Below are positions 17,084 to 24,950 of a stretch of 64,000 nucleotides of DNA, one piece after another (the first letter of the stretch is position 1; every line of letters begins with the position of its first letter). The notes below the pieces were generated by a model, which worked only from the letters and a program-made list of their open reading frames with translations, did not search any database and had not been told where the DNA came from. The DNA lies in contig WGLY01000039.1 in the NCBI GenBank assembly GCA_016125335.1, forward strand, positions 1-64,000. Direction: 5' to 3'. This DNA comes from Frankiales bacterium. Lineage in GTDB: Bacteria > Actinomycetota > Actinomycetes > S36-B12 > CAIYMF01. The position numbers and the translations under genes were made by a program.

Positions 17084-18514
17084 GTGACCTCGCCGACGAC
17101 GCGACCCGGCCTCGCGCCCGCGCCGCGACGCGGGCTGCGCGCCGTGGCGGCGGTCGCCTCCACCCTCGTGCTGCTCACGAGCGGGGTCGCCTGGGCCGGG
17201 GTCGCGCAGTTCGACGCCGGCGTCACCCGGATCCAGATCCCCGGCCTCGGCGGCGAGGTCGGGCACAGCGACCCGATGAACATCCTGCTGGTCGCCAGCG
17301 ACAGCCGTGACGGCATCACCCGGTCGCAGGCGGCGAAGCTGCACCTCGGCCACGACAACTACGGCGCCCCCCGCACCGACACGATGATGCTCGTCCACAT
17401 CGGGGCCGACGCCGGCTCGGTGTCGGTCATCTCGCTGCCCCGCGACACGCTCGCCGACCTGCCCGCCTACACCGACGCGCAGGGCAAGAAGCACCAGGCC
17501 CACCAGGCCAAGCTCAACGCCGCCTTCGCCGAGGGCGGCCCGACCGGCATGGTCGCGACGGTCGAGTCGATGACCGGGCTGAAGATCGACCACTACGTCG
17601 AGATCAGCTTCAGCGGCTTCCTGCGCATGGTCGACGCGGTGGGCGGCGTCGAGGTGTGCCTGCCGACGGCGCTGAAGGACAAGAACTCCGGGCTCGACCT
17701 GCCCGCCGGCCGCCAGACGATCCAGGGCGCGCAGGCCCTCGCCTACGTGCGCGCCCGCTACGTCGACCCCACGTCCGACCTCGGGCGCATGAAGCGCCAG
17801 CAGAAGTTCATCGCGTCCATCGTGAAGAAGGCGACCAGCGCCGGGACCCTGCTCAACCCCGTGCGGCTCGACTCGTTCCTCACCGCGGTGGCGCACAGCA
17901 TCACGACGGACTCCGGGCTCGGCAAGGACCAGATGCTCGACCTCGCCGACCGCCTCAAGGGCACCAGCCCCTCCAACGTCGCGTTCGAGACGGTGCCGCT
18001 CGGCGCGCCCGAGAAGATCCCCGGCATCGGCGACGTGCTCACGTGGGACAAGAAGAAGGCCGCGGCGCTGTTCACCGCGCTCAAGAACGACCAGCCGATC
18101 GTCGCGCCGGCCCCGAGCGCGTCGGCGTCGGCCACCACGGTGACGGTGGCGCCCAGCGCGATCTCGGTCGCCGTCCTCAACGGCACGAGCACGACGGGGC
18201 TCGGTGCCCGGGCGGCGAACGACCTCGCCGGCCTGAAGTTCTCGATCGCCGGCCCGGCGCAGAACGCGACGTCGCCCGTCGGGTCCGCCACGGTCGTCAG
18301 CTACGACCCGCGGTGGGACCAGTCCGCCAAGACGGTCGCGGCCGCCATCCCCGGCTCCACGCTCACGCCGGTGGCCGGCCTCGGTCGCACGATCCGCGTG
18401 ACCGTCGGGACGTCCTACGCCGGGGTCCAGAAGGTGACGGTCGCCAAGGCGCCGTCGCCGTCGTCCTCGTCGCCCGCGCCCCGCACGGCTGCCGACGACA
18501 TCTGCAAGTCCTGA
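17084..18514 (+). CDS. LytR-CpsA-Psr (LCP) cell-wall glycopolymer ligase with LytR_C domain
   Basis: 476 residues from GTG 17084 with GGAGG seven bases upstream. A single N-terminal anchor (about 20-42) puts the protein outside. The LCP domain (about 60-270) shows MNILLVASDSRDG, APRTDTMMLVHIG and SVISLPRDTLADLP, whose acids and arginines bind the polyprenyl pyrophosphate, then KLNAAFAEGGP and YVEISFSGFLRMVDAVGG. After a Ser/Ala-rich linker (about 345-365) comes a LytR_C domain (ISVAVLNGTSTTGLGARAAN). LCP enzymes transfer lipid-linked polymers such as teichoic acid or arabinogalactan to peptidoglycan. Its place next to the glycan locus suggests this polymer is its substrate. Confidence 0.93.
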   Translation: MTSPTTRPGLAPAPRRGLRAVAAVASTLVLLTSGVAWAGVAQFDAGVTRIQIPGLGGEVGHSDPMNILLVASDSRDGITRSQAAKLHLGHDNYGAPRTDTMMLVHIGADAGSVSVISLPRDTLADLPAYTDAQGKKHQAHQAKLNAAFAEGGPTGMVATVESMTGLKIDHYVEISFSGFLRMVDAVGGVEVCLPTALKDKNSGLDLPAGRQTIQGAQALAYVRARYVDPTSDLGRMKRQQKFIASIVKKATSAGTLLNPVRLDSFLTAVAHSITTDSGLGKDQMLDLADRLKGTSPSNVAFETVPLGAPEKIPGIGDVLTWDKKKAAALFTALKNDQPIVAPAPSASASATTVTVAPSAISVAVLNGTSTTGLGARAANDLAGLKFSIAGPAQNATSPVGSATVVSYDPRWDQSAKTVAAAIPGSTLTPVAGLGRTIRVTVGTSYAGVQKVTVAKAPSPSSSSPAPRTAADDICKS

Positions 18515-18525
18515 CGCCGGGTCAG
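18511..18525. terminator. short stop-codon hairpin between convergent genes
   Basis: CTGAC (18511-18515) and GTCAG (18521-18525) are inverted around a five-base loop and contain the two facing TGA stops. The stem is only 5 bp, so this is weak alone; it is listed because the same layout recurs at other convergent junctions. Confidence 0.25.
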
Positions 18526-19043
18526 TCCCCGCCGGCCGCCCGGCGCGCGAGGATCGCGTCGCGACGCGCCAGCCGCGACTCGCGCCGGATCTGGGCCTCG
18601 GCGAACCGGTGCCGGTCCAGGTCGGTCTCCGGCACCACCTGCACCACCGGGCGGGGCCGCTCGTCGTCGCCGATGGCCACGAACACGAGGTAGGCCGACG
18701 CCACGTGGCGGCCCTCGACCTCGGCGTCGTCCCAGCGCTGCGTGGTGACGCGGACGCCGATCTCCATCGACGTCGCGCCCGTCCAGTTCACCTGCGCCTT
18801 GCACGTGAGGATGTCGCCCACCCGCACCGGCTCGAGGAACACCATCTCGTCCATGGAGGCCGTGACGGCCTTGCCCCGCGTGTGCCGTGCGGCGACGGCC
18901 CCTGCGGCGTCGTCGACGGCCTTCATCACGACCCCGCCGTGCACGTTGCCGTGCAGGTTGGCGTCGACGTCCTCCATGATCCGCGCGAGGGTGACCCGGC
19001 TGAAGGAGGTCGGCGTGGGCGCGAACGGGGGCTGCTCGCTCAT
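18522..19043 (-). CDS. acyl-CoA thioesterase, single hotdog domain (ACOT/YciA type)
   Basis: 173 residues. It hydrolyses acyl-CoA thioesters in the cytosol. The hotdog signature NVHGGVVMKAVDDAAGAVA is at about 33-51, followed by the strand VFLEPVRVGDILTCKAQVNW and a C-terminal helix rich in Arg. Length and the HGG motif fit the YciA/BACH-like class with broad medium- to long-chain specificity. The minus-strand TAGGCT six bases before ATG 19043 fixes this start as leaderless. It is a single gene between the LCP gene and DUF4031, divergent from the latter. Confidence 0.88.
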   Translation of the reverse strand: MSEQPPFAPTPTSFSRVTLARIMEDVDANLHGNVHGGVVMKAVDDAAGAVAARHTRGKAVTASMDEMVFLEPVRVGDILTCKAQVNWTGATSMEIGVRVTTQRWDDAEVEGRHVASAYLVFVAIGDDERPRPVVQVVPETDLDRHRFAEAQIRRESRLARRDAILARRAAGGD

Positions 19044-19049
19044 GCGCGG

Positions 19050-19055
19050 AGCCTA
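19050..19055 (-). promoter_or_regulatory. leaderless -10 (TAGGCT) of thioesterase gene
   Basis: TAGGCT, then CCGCGC, then ATG 19043: exact TANNNT-N6-start spacing on the minus strand. Confidence 0.65.
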
Positions 19056-19088
19056 GCCATGCGCGTCCCCCGGCCACGGGCCTCGTCG

Positions 19089-19094
19089 TACCCT
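19089..19094 (+). promoter_or_regulatory. leaderless -10 (TACCCT) of DUF4031 gene
   Basis: TACCCT, six bases, then GTG 19101. It lies 33 bases from the divergent thioesterase -10. Confidence 0.6.
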
Positions 19095-19100
19095 GCGTCG

Positions 19101-19367
19101 GTGATCCTCATCGACCCGCCGCAGTGGTGGCACCGCGAGCGGTGGTGGGGGCACATGGTCAGCGACGAGTCCTACGACGAGCTGCACGACTTCGCCGCCC
19201 GCCTCGGGGTGCCGCGCCGCGGGTTCGACCGCGACCACTACGACATCCCCGAGGCGCTGCACCCCGAGGCCATCGCGGCCGGGGCGGCGCTGGTGCCGAG
19301 CAAGGAGCTCGTCACGCGGCTGCGCGCGGCCGGCCTGCGCCGGCCCAAGGGCCGCCCGGTCGCCTGA
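19101..19367 (+). CDS. DUF4031 family protein
   Basis: 88 residues, normal for this small uncharacterised actinobacterial family. The conserved start MILIDPPQWWHRERWWGHM, the central SDESYDELHDFAARLGVP and the segment FDRDHYDIPE followed by AIAAGA are all present. The Trp/His-rich N-terminus suggests a ligand-binding or enzymatic site, but no function is known. GTG 19101 is preceded at six bases by TACCCT and has no ribosome site, so it is probably translated from a leaderless mRNA. Its stop faces that of the SDR gene, seven bases away. Confidence 0.8.
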   Translation: MILIDPPQWWHRERWWGHMVSDESYDELHDFAARLGVPRRGFDRDHYDIPEALHPEAIAAGAALVPSKELVTRLRAAGLRRPKGRPVA

Positions 19368-19374
19368 ACCGGCC

Positions 19375-20385
19375 TCAGCCCACCGGCGGGAGGTCGGTGC
19401 CGGTGAGGGCCACGGACAGGTCCCAGAGCCGGGCGGCGGAGTCGCGGTCGACGGCGTGCGCGTCGACGCCGCGGTAGCGCGCGAGCGGCGAGGCAGGATC
19501 GGTGGGCTCGGCGACGTCGCAGTCCTCGCAGTAGACCCCGCCACGGCTCTCGAGCGCCGGGGAGGTGGCCGCCCACACCGACGTGGCGGCGCCCTGCTCG
19601 GGGGTCTTGAAGCCCTCGCGCACGTTGCCCTGCTCGTCCATCCACCCCAGGGCGACCATCTCCTCGCGGGCCATGTGGCGCTGCAGCGGCGTCATGATGC
19701 CGCCGGGGTGCACCGCGAACGCGCGCACCGACTCGGCCGCGCCGAGGGCGTCGAGGTGCACGGCGAACAGGCTGTTCGCCGTCTTCGACTGGCCGTAGGC
19801 GCGCCACTTGTCGTAGGGCTCCGCGTGCCACATGGGGTCGTCCCAGCGGATGTCGGAGAGCTTGTGCCCCGTGGACGACAGCGACACCACCCGGGCACCG
19901 CCGGAGGCGACCAGCGCCGGCCACAGCCCGCACGTGAGGACGAAGTGGCCGAGATGGTTGGTGGCCAGCTGCGCCTCCCAGCCGTCGCCCACGCGGGTCT
20001 CGGGGCAGGCCATGATGCCGGCGTTGTTGACCAGGAGGTCGACCGCCCGCCCGGACCCCACGACCCCCGACGCGAACGCGCGGACGCTGTCGAGGCTGCC
20101 GAGGTCGAGCTCGTGCACCTCGACGCTGCCGTCCACGTCGGCCAGCGCCTCCTCGGCCGTGGATCGCCGGCGCGCCGGGACGACCACGTGCGCACCCGCG
20201 CCCGCGAGGGCCCGGGTGGTCTCCAGCCCGAGGCCGGAGTAGCCGCCCGTGACCACCGCCGTGCGACCGGAGAGGTCCACGCCCGAGAGGACGTCGCGGG
20301 CCGTGCTGCCGTGGCCGAAGCCGGAGCCTACCGGCTGCTGCGGCGTCGTCCCCGGTGCGGGTGTGCGCCCTGAGGTTCCCTGCAC
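19375..20385 (-). CDS. short-chain dehydrogenase/reductase (SDR), protochlorophyllide-reductase/retinol-dehydrogenase-like
   Basis: 336 residues from GTG 20385, which has GGAGG six bases upstream. After a disordered N-terminus of about 45 residues comes the NAD(P)-binding TAVVTGGYSGLGLETTRAL, then VDLLVNNAGIMACPET, the catalytic serine in RVVSLSSTGHKLSDIRW, and YDKWRAYGQSKTANSLF carrying the YxxxK pair. The C-terminus has VHPGGIMTPLQRHM. This is the classical SDR set in the long form that acts on hydrophobic ketones or aldehydes. The substrate is unknown. It is followed on the right by PPOX-like and aminotransferase genes on the same strand. Confidence 0.9.
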   Translation of the reverse strand: MQGTSGRTPAPGTTPQQPVGSGFGHGSTARDVLSGVDLSGRTAVVTGGYSGLGLETTRALAGAGAHVVVPARRRSTAEEALADVDGSVEVHELDLGSLDSVRAFASGVVGSGRAVDLLVNNAGIMACPETRVGDGWEAQLATNHLGHFVLTCGLWPALVASGGARVVSLSSTGHKLSDIRWDDPMWHAEPYDKWRAYGQSKTANSLFAVHLDALGAAESVRAFAVHPGGIMTPLQRHMAREEMVALGWMDEQGNVREGFKTPEQGAATSVWAATSPALESRGGVYCEDCDVAEPTDPASPLARYRGVDAHAVDRDSAARLWDLSVALTGTDLPPVG

Positions 20386-20421
20386 GTCGTCCTCCGTGGT
20401 CTGGCCGTCGCGGACCCGACG

Positions 20422-20427
20422 ACCGTA
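20422..20427 (-). promoter_or_regulatory. -10 element (TACGGT) of the SDR gene
   Basis: Minus-strand TACGGT gives a start near 20415 and a leader of about 30 bases containing the GGAGG site. Confidence 0.4.
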
Positions 20428-20468
20428 ACGGCGCACGCCCCTGCCCGCCACGGCGACCGCCGAGGTGC

Positions 20469-20915
20469 TCAGCCGCCCGGCGCCCAGCGGCGCATCCGCA
20501 TCGAGTCCTCGCCGCCGAGCGACCACGCCAGGGCGCGCTCCGGCCGCACGCCGTACAGGAGCGACGCGTCGTTGAGCGGCGCGTCCGGCAGGTACTGCGC
20601 GTCGTCGGGCGCCGCGTACTTCGCGGCGTACGCGGCGTTGACGGCGTCCACCCCACCTGCCGGGCCGAGCGCGACGGCCTCGCCGTGCACGAGGAGGACG
20701 TCGGACCCGCTCTCGAGGTGCAGCGCCACGCGCGGGTCGGCCGCGAGGTTCTGCGACCGCACCGCGTTCGGGTCGCCGTAGAAGTGCAGGACGTCGTCGA
20801 CCACGACGCCCCACACCGGCACGGCGTGCGGCCCGGCCGGGCCGGACGTGGCGACCCACCAGTTCGCCGCTGCCGCGAAGCGCGCCGCGACCTCGTCCCA
20901 GCCGAGGCCGGCCAT
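20469..20915 (-). CDS. pyridoxamine 5'-phosphate oxidase-like FMN/F420-binding protein
   Basis: 148 residues from ATG 20915, one base after the stop of the upstream aminotransferase gene, so probably co-transcribed. Split-barrel pattern: WWVATSGPAGPHAVPVWGVV, VLHFYGDPNAVRSQNLAADP, then RVALHLESGSDVLLVHGEAV, and a C-terminal RPERALAW. These match the PPOX-like superfamily, which binds FMN or, in actinomycetes, coenzyme F420. Typical PNPOx substrate residues are not evident, so it is probably a general flavin or F420 reductase or a binding protein. Confidence 0.8.
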   Translation of the reverse strand: MAGLGWDEVAARFAAAANWWVATSGPAGPHAVPVWGVVVDDVLHFYGDPNAVRSQNLAADPRVALHLESGSDVLLVHGEAVALGPAGGVDAVNAAYAAKYAAPDDAQYLPDAPLNDASLLYGVRPERALAWSLGGEDSMRMRRWAPGG

Positions 20916-20916
20916 G

Positions 20917-22089
20917 TCAGCGGCCCGCGCTGAGCTCGGCGACCGCGGCGAGGAGGGCGTCGACGTCGTCGGCGGTGGTGTAGCGCACGATGCCCGCGCG
21001 CACGACGCCGCCGCCGGCACGCAGCCCGAGGGCGTCGACCAGCTCGCAGGCGTAGTTGTCGCCGTGCCACACGGCGATGCGCCGCTGCGCGAGGTGGGCG
21101 TCGACCTGCTCGGGCGTGAACCCGGCGACGGTGAACACCACGGTGGGGGCGCGGTCGGGAGTGACCGAGGGCCCGTGCACCGTGACGCCCGAGATGTCGT
21201 GCAGGCCCTCCTGCAGCTGCGCCAGCAGCCGCGTCTCGCGCTCGGACTCCTCCGCGATCGGCGTCGAGAGCATGAACTCGGCGGCCGCGGCGACCCCCGC
21301 GAGCACCTCGATCTGGGTGGTGCCGGTCTCCCACCGGAACGGGCCGACGTAGTCGGCCGGGCGTACGCGGTAGGGCTCCACCTCGGCGAGGATCCCGTGC
21401 CGCACGGCCAGCGCGCCGGCGTGCGGCCCGTACCACTTGTAGGGCGAGGTCGACAGCGAGTCGACGTCGAGGGCCGCGGCGTCGGTGGGCAGGTGCGGCA
21501 CGCGGGCGACGCCGTCGACGTGGATGCGCGCGCCGTGCTCACGGGCGAGGGCGACGGCGCGCTCGAGGTCCGGCGCGTGCCCGGTGAGGTTGGACGCACC
21601 GCAGATCGCCACCCAGCGGGTGCGGCCGTCCGCGCACAGGCCCTTGAGCGGCTCGACGTCGAGCGTGCCGTCGACCGGGTCCACCTCGAGCATCTCCACG
21701 GTGGCGCCGGCGTCGCGCGCCGCGAGCACCCACGGCGTCACGTTGGAGTCGTGGTCGAGCTGCGTGCACACGATCCGGTCGCCGGGCTGCCACTGGCGGG
21801 CGAGCGCGCGGGTGAAGGAGAACATGAGGTTCGTCGTGCTGGGGCCGAACACGATCTCCTCGGGCTCGGCGCCCACCAGCCGGGCGGTGGCGGCCCGCGC
21901 GCGGTCGACCACGGCCCCGCTCTCGATGCTCGCGGCGAACAGCCCGCCGAGGTTGGCCGGCGCCGGCGAGCGCATGTAGTCGGCGATCGCGTCCACGCAG
22001 GAGTCCACCGGGAGGGTCCCCGCGGGACCGTCGAAGCGGACCCAGCCGTCGGACAGGCCGGGGAATCGGGAGCGGACGTCAGCGGTCAT
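20917..22089 (-). CDS. class-V aminotransferase fold, cysteine-desulfurase-like protein (catalytic Cys replaced)
   Basis: 390 residues, PLP-dependent fold type I. The PLP lysine lies in STSPYKWYGPHAGAL; the cofactor-binding histidine is in QLDHDSNVTPW and the aspartate in RIHVDGVARVPH. Overall it is closest to the SufS-type family. Where SufS enzymes have the persulfide-forming Cys (pattern G-H-H-C-A), this protein reads VWHGDNYACELV, with Tyr at that position. Sulfur transfer is therefore doubtful, and a lyase or aminotransferase role is possible. No SUF genes are adjacent. CAGGAT precedes ATG 22089 by six bases, suggesting a leaderless start. Confidence 0.85.
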   Translation of the reverse strand: MTADVRSRFPGLSDGWVRFDGPAGTLPVDSCVDAIADYMRSPAPANLGGLFAASIESGAVVDRARAATARLVGAEPEEIVFGPSTTNLMFSFTRALARQWQPGDRIVCTQLDHDSNVTPWVLAARDAGATVEMLEVDPVDGTLDVEPLKGLCADGRTRWVAICGASNLTGHAPDLERAVALAREHGARIHVDGVARVPHLPTDAAALDVDSLSTSPYKWYGPHAGALAVRHGILAEVEPYRVRPADYVGPFRWETGTTQIEVLAGVAAAAEFMLSTPIAEESERETRLLAQLQEGLHDISGVTVHGPSVTPDRAPTVVFTVAGFTPEQVDAHLAQRRIAVWHGDNYACELVDALGLRAGGGVVRAGIVRYTTADDVDALLAAVAELSAGR

Positions 22090-22095
22090 GCGCGG

Positions 22096-22101
22096 ATCCT
22101 G
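22096..22101 (-). promoter_or_regulatory. probable leaderless -10 (CAGGAT) of aminotransferase operon
   Basis: CAGGAT, CCGCGC, ATG 22089 on the minus strand. The first base departs from TANNNT but the spacing is exact. Confidence 0.4.
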
Positions 22102-22170
22102 CCAGCCCCGCCCCCGGACGACCCCACCCGGACCGGTTCAGGCGGGGGCGGTCCTGGCCGATGAGGGGGT

Positions 22171-23439
22171 ATGGGCCGCCGCACGCCAGGATCCGTCGAC
22201 CCCGCGGCGGAGCGGCAGATCTCCGACCTGCTGCGGACGGCGAAGGAGTCGCTGCACCTCAGCGTCGCGTTCCTCAGCCGGCTCGACGAGGACACCCAGT
22301 ACCTCGAGGTCGTCGAGTCCTCCGGCCCGGCGTCGCTGTTCTTCAAGCAGGGCGTCACCCAGCGCCGCGAGACCACGTTCTGCCAGGCGATCCTCGACGG
22401 CCGGCTCCCGCCGGTGATCCCGGAGGTCGCCCGCAACCCCGTCGCCATGAGCCTGCCCTCCGCGCGGATCCCCCGGATCCGCAGTTACGTCTCGGTGCCC
22501 GTGACGCTCTCGGACGGCACCCTCTACGGCACCTTCTGCGCCGCCGGCCTCACCAGCGACAAGGGCCTGTCCAAGCGCGACCAGGCGCTCATGGAGGTGC
22601 TGGCCAAGGCGGCGGCGCTCGTGCTCGAGCCGGGCATCCGCGACCGCGAGCGCCGCGAGGAGATCGAGCAGCGCCTGCTGCCACTCATGGAGGTCCAGGG
22701 CGGCCCGGTCGTGGTGTTCCAGCCCATCGTGGAGCTCGCCACCGGTGTCCGGGCGGGCGCCGAGGCGCTGAGCCGGTTCCCCGCCGAATGGGGCCTGCCC
22801 CCGGACGTGTGCTTCGCCGAGGCGCACAGCGTCGGCCTCGGCGACCGGCTCGAGCTGCTGGCGCTGACCCGCGCCGCCGAGGCGCTCGACGAGGTGGGCG
22901 GGTACGTCGCCATGAACGTCTCGCCGGCCACGCTGCTGACCGCGGAGGCGCAGGAGCTGCTGCGCGGGCTCCCGCTCGACCGCGTGCTGCTCGAGCTCTC
23001 CGAGCACGACCCCGTGGACGACTACGACGAGCTCGGCGCGGCGCTGGAACCGTTGCGGCGCATGGGCATGCGCCTGGGGATCGACGACGTCGGCGCCGGG
23101 TTCTCCTCGCTGCGGCACATCGTGCTCACCCACCCGGACGTCATCAAGCTCGACCGCTCCATCGTCGACGGCGTCAGCCGCGACGAGGTGCTCTCGACGC
23201 TCGTGCGCTCGCTGGTGGTCTTCGCCCGCGGGGCGGGCGCGCGCGTGGTCGCCGAGGGCATCGAGACCGAGGACGACGCCGCCTGGCTGCGCGGGCTCGA
23301 CGTCGACCTCGGCCAGGGCTGGTGGTTCGGCCGGCCGGGCCCGTCCGCGGACCTGGCCCCGACGGCCTACGGCACCCCTGCCCCGGCAGACGCCACGTCG
23401 CCCGCGCCGCCGGCCAGCGTCAGGACGGCCCGGACTTGA
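22171..23439 (+). CDS. GAF-EAL protein, c-di-GMP phosphodiesterase
   Basis: 422 residues from ATG 22171, preceded by GAGGGGG. A GAF sensor domain spans about 15-165 (LHLSVAFLSRLDEDTQYLEV, YVSVPVTLSDGTLYGTFCAA). The EAL domain spans about 180-395. Catalytic and metal residues appear intact: GAEALSRF, AMNVSPATL, LLELSEHDPVDD, LGIDDVGAGFSSLRH, VIKLDRSIV, VVAEGIETEDD and GQGWWFGRP. It should hydrolyse c-di-GMP to pGpG in response to a ligand bound by GAF. The tail is Pro/Ala-rich and its last 20 bases overlap the YCII gene, which runs towards it. The only GGDEF partner in the window is at 45505. Confidence 0.92.
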   Translation: MGRRTPGSVDPAAERQISDLLRTAKESLHLSVAFLSRLDEDTQYLEVVESSGPASLFFKQGVTQRRETTFCQAILDGRLPPVIPEVARNPVAMSLPSARIPRIRSYVSVPVTLSDGTLYGTFCAAGLTSDKGLSKRDQALMEVLAKAAALVLEPGIRDRERREEIEQRLLPLMEVQGGPVVVFQPIVELATGVRAGAEALSRFPAEWGLPPDVCFAEAHSVGLGDRLELLALTRAAEALDEVGGYVAMNVSPATLLTAEAQELLRGLPLDRVLLELSEHDPVDDYDELGAALEPLRRMGMRLGIDDVGAGFSSLRHIVLTHPDVIKLDRSIVDGVSRDEVLSTLVRSLVVFARGAGARVVAEGIETEDDAAWLRGLDVDLGQGWWFGRPGPSADLAPTAYGTPAPADATSPAPPASVRTART

Positions 23440-23773
23440 AGCGCCGCACCTCCTGCGGCCAGCCGCAGGCGACCGCGACCTTGCCGGCCCAGTGCTCGGC
23501 GGCGGCCCGGTCCGGCACGTCCACCACGGTCAGCCCGCCGAGCCACTCCTTGGTCTCGATGTAGGGCCCGTCCGTCACCAGCACGGACCCGCTCGTCGCG
23601 TCGGCGCTGAACGCCGACTCGACCTCCTCCTCCAGGCCACCGGCGAACACGTAGACGCCGGCGGTCTTCATCTCCTCGAGCACGGCACGGGCCAGGGGGC
23701 CGCGCTCGGCGAACCACTCCTCCGGGTGGTCGCCCACCCACTGCTGGTTGAAGAAGATCAGGTACTCGGCCAT
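23420..23773 (-). CDS. YCII-related domain protein
   Basis: 117 residues from ATG 23773, with GGAGAGG upstream. The sequence begins MAEYLIFFNQQWVGDHPEEW and contains GVYVFAGGLEEEVESAFSAD and YIETKEWLGGLTVVDVPDR, the pattern of the YCII/PhnB-like dimeric alpha-beta barrel family (YciI-like, often DGPFAETKE). Members are proposed small enzymes or partners of ECF sigma factors; no sigma gene is adjacent here. Its 3' end overlaps the EAL gene by 20 bases. Confidence 0.85.
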   Translation of the reverse strand: MAEYLIFFNQQWVGDHPEEWFAERGPLARAVLEEMKTAGVYVFAGGLEEEVESAFSADATSGSVLVTDGPYIETKEWLGGLTVVDVPDRAAAEHWAGKVAVACGWPQEVRRFKSGPS

Positions 23774-23936
23774 CGGCCACCTCTCCCGGCTCGGCGGGCC
23801 CGGCGCCCGCCCCACCCTCTGCACGAACGGCGCGGGCCGGATTCGACACCTGGCCTCGGTCGAGCCCTCATCGTGCCCGATCCGTCACCGCGCGGTGCCC
23901 GCCCGCCACGCCGGAACCGCATCCCGGGCGCGGTCG

Positions 23937-24881
23937 TCAGGTCTGGACCGCGGCGTCGAAGGCGGGCTCGTCCGCCAGCGCGTCTGCCGAGGGCTCGGCG
24001 TGCGCGAGCAGGACGGCGACGGCGTTCGTGGTGACGACCAGGAGGATCCCGGCCCATTCGTGCAGCGCCAGCACCTGGCCCAGCATCACCCAGCCGGCCA
24101 GCGCCGCGAGCACCGGGTTGACGCTCATGAAGACGCCGAACAGCCGCGGCGGCACGCGGCGCAGCGCGGTGATGTCGGCGACGTACGGGATGAGCGACGA
24201 GCCGACCCCGGCCGCGACCGAGTAGCCCAGGGCGGCGGCGGTCATGCGGCCGGAGACCACCAGGCTCACGAACAGCGGGAGGTAGACCAGCGCGCTGACC
24301 GACGTCGCGGCGGCCGGTGCCTGGAGGCCCGGGAGGCGTCCGCCGACGACGCGCTGGAGCAGGATGTAGGCCGCCCAGCACACCCCGGCCACCAGCGCCA
24401 GGCCGACGCCGACCCAGTCGCTCGAGGGGCTCGGCAGCACGAGCACGTAGACGCCGACCGCGGCCGCGAGCGCGAGCAGCAGGTCGCGCCGCCCGCGCGA
24501 GCCGAGCAGCGCCACCGAGAGCGGCCCCAGGAACTCCAGGGTGATGGCGAGGCCGAGCCCGAGCCGGTCGATCGCGACATAGAGCGAGAGGTTCATGGTG
24601 GCGAACACCAGGGCGAGCAGCAGCACGGGCCACCACTGCGGCCATGTCATCCGGCGCAGCGGGGGCCGCGCGGCCGGGACGAGCACGGCCGCCGCCACGA
24701 ACTGGCGCACCGCCACCACGCCGGCGGGGCCGATCGTCGGGAACGCGTGGGCGCCCATCGCCGCGCCCACCTGGCTGCTCGTCGAGCTGGTGAGCATGAT
24801 CCCCACGGAGCCCAGCACGGACCGTCGCGCCGTCGGCCCGGGGGACGCCGGCGGCGCGACGGTGCCGTCGGCCGTGCTCAC
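23937..24881 (-). CDS. EamA/DMT-family inner-membrane transporter (RhtA-like)
   Basis: 314 residues from GTG 24881; an upstream ATG at 24932 would place coding sequence across the LysR-type operator, so it was not chosen. About ten hydrophobic segments in two EamA repeats are visible (for example WWPVLLLALVFATMNLSLYV, AITLEFLGPLSVALLGSRGR and FGVFMSVNPVLAALAGWVML). The segment ITLEFLGPL and the second-repeat SVNPVLAALAG are typical of RhtA/YdcZ-like amino-acid or metabolite exporters. It is divergent from a LysR regulator whose operator lies between them, so it is probably the regulated target. Confidence 0.88.
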   Translation of the reverse strand: MSTADGTVAPPASPGPTARRSVLGSVGIMLTSSTSSQVGAAMGAHAFPTIGPAGVVAVRQFVAAAVLVPAARPPLRRMTWPQWWPVLLLALVFATMNLSLYVAIDRLGLGLAITLEFLGPLSVALLGSRGRRDLLLALAAAVGVYVLVLPSPSSDWVGVGLALVAGVCWAAYILLQRVVGGRLPGLQAPAAATSVSALVYLPLFVSLVVSGRMTAAALGYSVAAGVGSSLIPYVADITALRRVPPRLFGVFMSVNPVLAALAGWVMLGQVLALHEWAGILLVVTTNAVAVLLAHAEPSADALADEPAFDAAVQT

Positions 24882-24917
24882 CGGCCGATGATGCGCCCCG
24901 GCCCACTCATGCGGGAA

Positions 24918-24932
24918 ATGCAGAACATGCAT
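24918..24932. promoter_or_regulatory. LysR-type operator, palindrome ATGCA-N5-TGCAT
   Basis: A perfect 15-base inverted repeat that contains a T-N11-A core (T 24919, A 24931), the usual LysR box. It lies between the divergent exporter and lysR genes and just upstream of the lysR -10, fitting autoregulation. Confidence 0.55.
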
Positions 24933-24938
24933 CTGTCA

Positions 24939-24944
24939 TACGCT
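24939..24944 (+). promoter_or_regulatory. leaderless -10 (TACGCT) of lysR gene
   Basis: TACGCT, six bases, ATG 24951, with no ribosome site. The adjacent palindrome at 24918-24932 would cover the -35 area. Confidence 0.55.
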
Positions 24945-24950
24945 GGACGC

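Noticed and set aside
24882-24932. Longer N-terminus for the EamA exporter starting at ATG 24932
   Set aside because: It would run through the LysR palindrome, and the added residues (HVLHFPHEWAGAHHRP) do not look like the family N-terminus.
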